25,275 nucleotides of DNA from Enterococcus saigonensis. GTDB taxonomy: Bacteria > Bacillota > Bacilli > Lactobacillales > Enterococcaceae. Of the stretch, positions 24,883 through 25,275 are shown in pieces; position 1 is the first letter of the stretch; each line of letters begins with the position of its first letter. The notes beneath the pieces were generated by a model that had not been told where the DNA came from, made no database searches, and saw nothing but the letters and a program-made list of their open reading frames with translations. The stretch covers positions 1 to 25,275 of the forward strand of contig NZ_AP022824.1 of the NCBI RefSeq assembly GCF_011397115.1, given 5' to 3'. Both the position numbers and the translations under genes were made by a program.

Positions 24883-25275
24883 TCATTTCCATAATTGCCA
24901 CCATTTTTTTGATGCTTCTTTTTTCTCTATCATTACTTTCTCCTTTAATTGTTCCTGAAAGATGGTGTGCTCATTTCTAAGATTTTCTATTTCCTCTTGA
25001 GGTTGATTATCTACCTTCTCCTTTTTTATATCCTTTGAGGGCATTTTAAGAGCTTTTAAACTATCATTCTCCGACTTGTATTCTTCTAGCAATTTTTTAT
25101 CTTGCAAGGCTAGACGTTGCTGTTGGTCTAAGAGCTTTTGAGTTTGCTTTTGCGATTCCACCAAGCTTTTTATTTGTTCATCTTTATTTATATTTTGAGA
25201 TTCAAGGTATTCAATTTGGTGTTTAAGACTGTTTAAATAATCATTTAATGAACTATTTAATTCAACACCTTCAAT
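24883..25275 (-). CDS. DUF536-type protein, C-terminal part cut by window end
   Basis: This holds roughly the last 130 residues of the 213-residue protein described at 8003-8644, including the coiled coil and the KKWWQLWK tail. The missing N-terminal part is represented, with errors, at 1-250, because the window ends join up as a circle. Confidence 0.85.
   Translation of the reverse strand: MEGVELNSSLNDYLNSLKHQIEYLESQNINKDEQIKSLVESQKQTQKLLDQQQRLALQDKKLLEEYKSENDSLKALKMPSKDIKKEKVDNQPQEEIENLRNEHTIFQEQLKEKVMIEKKEASKKWWQLWK

Larger units (their letters stand above)
16835..25275. repeat. Lap 3 of the plasmid unit
   Basis: This copy is lap 2 shifted by 8,440 bases. The window stops one base after completing the circle, inside the DUF536-type gene. 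Confidence 0.95.

Overview
The window is not 25 kb of different DNA. It is one circular plasmid of about 8,440 bp read nearly three times round: lap 1 = 1-8394, lap 2 = 8395-16834, lap 3 = 16835-25275, with the last base matching base 1. Laps 2 and 3 agree wherever I compared them. Lap 1 agrees with them from about 2955 onward. Its first ~2955 bases carry many small indels that break repB, plus a patch around 2145-2730 with true base substitutions. The simplest reading is a long-read contig of a circular plasmid that was not trimmed, with a poorly polished or partly chimeric head. Laps 2 and 3 are the trustworthy sequence.

The host is probably a low-GC Firmicute of the order Lactobacillales (Lactococcus, Enterococcus, Tetragenococcus, Lactobacillus and relatives). 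The evidence is AT-rich DNA, a RepB of the lactococcal theta type with 22-bp iterons, a partner protein with a DUF536-like coiled coil, a Tet(L)/Tet(K)-type efflux pump, and a YefM fragment of streptococcal/enterococcal character. The genus cannot be fixed from this sequence.

Layout of one lap (lap 2 coordinates). Replication: repB (8637-9836) and a DUF536-type gene (8003-8644) form a leftward operon. Its promoter lies in an inverted repeat (9897-9935), followed by four 22-bp iterons (9955-10042) and AT-rich 9-mer repeats. Next come about 660 bp of repeats and hairpins without a gene, then a small rightward gene of unknown function (10705-10968). Transfer: 10970-11290 holds three copies of a MOBQ-type nick motif inside a 22-bp inverted repeat, with no relaxase gene. 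Cargo: four 28-bp sites resembling Xer/dif sites (11731, 15270, 15342, 16255), all in the same orientation, divide the rest into modules. The first module is a leftward tetracycline-resistance operon: a divergent ribosomal protection protein followed by a Tet(L)-like efflux pump, with its own promoter and what looks like a leader-peptide attenuator. The second is a sliver holding only an orphan terminator. The third is a pentapeptide-repeat protein of the Qnr/MfpA structural class. After the last site come a perfect 21-bp palindrome and the first 29 codons of a yefM antitoxin, cut off where the rep operon begins; no toxin gene is present.

Taken together this is a small theta plasmid, possibly mobilisable in trans, whose cargo seems to have been assembled as Xer-site-flanked modules (pdif modules). 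That architecture is known to me mainly from Acinetobacter. Together with the divergent, attenuator-controlled protection-plus-efflux operon it is the most interesting content of the window.
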